Assembly: GCA_035703165.1 (NCBI GenBank)
Contig: DASSYR010000004.1
Span: 1 to 20,974, forward strand
DNA: 20,974 nt
Origin: AWTP1-9 sp035703165
Lineage (GTDB): Bacteria > Bacteroidota > Bacteroidia > Chitinophagales > Chitinophagaceae
Reading direction: 5' to 3'
Shown: positions 19,511-20,974 of the stretch, in pieces
How positions within the stretch are numbered: the first letter of the stretch is position 1
Layout: every line of letters begins with the position of its first letter
Notes under the pieces: generated by a model
Told to the model about the DNA's origin: nothing
Databases searched by the model: none
The model's input: the letters and a program-made list of their open reading frames with translations, nothing else
Program-made: the position numbers and the translations under genes

Positions 19511-20974
19511 TTATTTCACATTCAATTTAATATTCAATTCAGTTAATTGTTTGTCATCAATGGTACTCGGTGCATCCAGCATCACATCCCTTCCGCTGTT
19601 GTTTTTAGGGAAGGCAATAAAATCCCGGATGCTTTCACTGCCGCCAAGAATAGCACACAAACGGTCAAAACCAAAAGCAATTCCACCATGCGGCGGTGCG
19701 CCGTATTCAAATGCACCTAACAGGAAACCAAATTTGTGCAATTGTTCCTCCTTATCCATACCCAGCGCTGCAAACATTTTTTCCTGTAGTTCTCTCTGGA
19801 AAATACGGATGGAGCCACCACCAATCTCATTCCCATTCAATACCATATCATACGCATTGGCTTTGATGCCGGCATAGGGGTGTTTTAAATATTCGGCAGC
19901 ATTCTTAATAACCGGATTGTTATTAATCATCACTTCAATATGTTCCGGTTTAGGAGAAGTAAACGGATGGTGCCGGGCTACCCAACGGTTCTCTTCTTCA
20001 GCGTATTCAAACAAGGGGAAATCGAGCACCCACAATAATTTAAACTCATCTTTCTTGCGCAGACCCAAACGTTCACCCATTTCTAAACGTAATTCACTAA
20101 TGGCTTTACGGGTTCTTTCTTCAGTACCAGCTAATATCAATACTAAGTCGCCAGCTTTTGCATTGGCGGCATCCGCAATAGCTTTCAACTTTTCTTCGCT
20201 GTAAAATTTATCTACACTGCTTTTGAAAGTTCCGCCTGCATTGCATTTAATAAACACCAAACCTTTCATACCAATCTGCGGACGTTTTACCCATTCGGTT
20301 AATTCATCGGTTTGCTTTCTGGTGTATTCACTGCAATTGGGTACGGCAATAGCAATTACTGTTTCAGCACCATCAAATACCTGGAAGTTGGCACCATCAA
20401 TCAATGATGAAGTACTTTTCTTTGTTGAGAAACTATGTGCAGGAAACTTGAGGTTGCACAGCTTCATACCAAATCGGATATCCGGTTTATCATTGCCGTA
20501 CTGCCACATCGCTTCTTCCCAACTCATGCGTTCAACCGTTTCAGTATAGTCAATGCCTTTTACGTCTTTAAAGATTCTTTTTATCAAACCTTCAAACATG
20601 TTAAGGATGTCTTCCTGTCGCACAAAACTCATTTCACAGTCAATCTGAGTAAACTCCGGCTGACGATCGGCTCTTAAATCTTCATCACGGAAACACTTTA
20701 CAATTTGATAGTAACGGTCGTAGCCACTCACCATCAGCAATTGCTTAAATGTTTGCGGAGATTGAGGCAATGCATAAAACTGTCCCGCATTCATTCTGGA
20801 TGGAACTACAAAATCCCTGGCGCCTTCGGGAGTAGATTTAATTAAGAAAGGCGTTTCAATATCCATGAAATTATTTTCATGCAGATAGTTTCTGGCACTT
20901 CGGTTTACAGCATAACGCAGTTCTAAGTTTTTCTTTACCGAATTACGGCGTAAATCGAGAAAGCGATATTTCAT
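19511..20974 (-). CDS. aspS: Aspartyl-tRNA synthetase, 5' part outside window
   Basis: Charges tRNA-Asp with aspartate. The 487 visible residues begin in the class II core at the motif 1 region (MKYRFLDLRR, then NNFMDIETPFLIKSTPEGARDF); this Met is internal, and the ~100-residue N-terminal anticodon-binding OB domain is beyond the right edge. Motif 2 is FRDEDLRADRQPEFTQ (95-110), motif 3 GIAFGFDRL near the C-terminus, and a bacterial-type GAD insertion domain lies between (about 220-310). QSPQTFKQLLM and the HHPFTSPKPE segment confirm AspRS rather than AsnRS or LysRS. The gene is an ordinary housekeeping gene. The mrr gene follows after 36 bases. Confidence 0.96.
   Translation of the reverse strand: MKYRFLDLRRNSVKKNLELRYAVNRSARNYLHENNFMDIETPFLIKSTPEGARDFVVPSRMNAGQFYALPQSPQTFKQLLMVSGYDRYYQIVKCFRDEDLRADRQPEFTQIDCEMSFVRQEDILNMFEGLIKRIFKDVKGIDYTETVERMSWEEAMWQYGNDKPDIRFGMKLCNLKFPAHSFSTKKSTSSLIDGANFQVFDGAETVIAIAVPNCSEYTRKQTDELTEWVKRPQIGMKGLVFIKCNAGGTFKSSVDKFYSEEKLKAIADAANAKAGDLVLILAGTEERTRKAISELRLEMGERLGLRKKDEFKLLWVLDFPLFEYAEEENRWVARHHPFTSPKPEHIEVMINNNPVIKNAAEYLKHPYAGIKANAYDMVLNGNEIGGGSIRIFQRELQEKMFAALGMDKEEQLHKFGFLLGAFEYGAPPHGGIAFGFDRLCAILGGSESIRDFIAFPKNNSGRDVMLDAPSTIDDKQLTELNIKLNVK

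Overview
The window looks like a chromosomal segment of a Bacteroidota bacterium, most likely a Chitinophagaceae-type lineage. The evidence is a carbamoyltransferase of the N-acylornithine type (ArgF') in the arginine cluster, promoter-like sequences of the Bacteroidota TTTG / TAnnTTTG type, A-rich leaders without strong Shine-Dalgarno sites, a DUF6089-like outer membrane protein, and orphan four-helix-bundle (S23/Avd-like) genes. No tRNA, rRNA, CRISPR array or complete insertion sequence was seen. No gene-free stretch exceeds about 210 bases.

Positions 1-6231 (+) hold the distal part of an arginine operon: argD, argF', argB, argE and argH, with gaps of 1-43 bases. Together they convert an N-acylglutamate-derived semialdehyde to arginine through N-acylornithine and N-acylcitrulline; argC and argG are not in view. 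Two small four-helix-bundle genes sit in this cluster: the 3' part of one at the left edge, before argD, and a complete one between argE and argH, which lies between imperfect inverted repeats. The arg genes also carry seven copies of a 26-36 base, GC-rich, hairpin-forming repeat. All are inside open reading frames, all are stop-free, and where I could compare with a remembered homologue they add about 6-10 residues. None was found in the other 14.8 kb. This is the most unusual signal in the window.

Positions 6228-7787 (-) encode a conserved helical protein of unknown function that converges on argH. Positions 7992-12338 (+) hold a leucine operon, leuA-leuC-leuD-leuB, with a good promoter candidate and a terminator-like hairpin ahead of leuA. 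LeuA lacks the usual C-terminal regulatory domain.

Positions 12461-17299 (-) hold five genes: a DUF6089-like outer membrane protein, an ElaA-type acetyltransferase, a secreted M28 metallopeptidase, the replication-repair ATPase RarA, and a small four-helix membrane protein. The membrane protein gene is divergent from an AAA-type ATPase gene (17424-18566, +). Their shared intergenic region contains three tandem near-palindromes at a 15-base period that look like an operator. The ATPase gene converges on a solitary Mrr-type restriction endonuclease gene (18563-19474, -). The window ends inside aspS (-).
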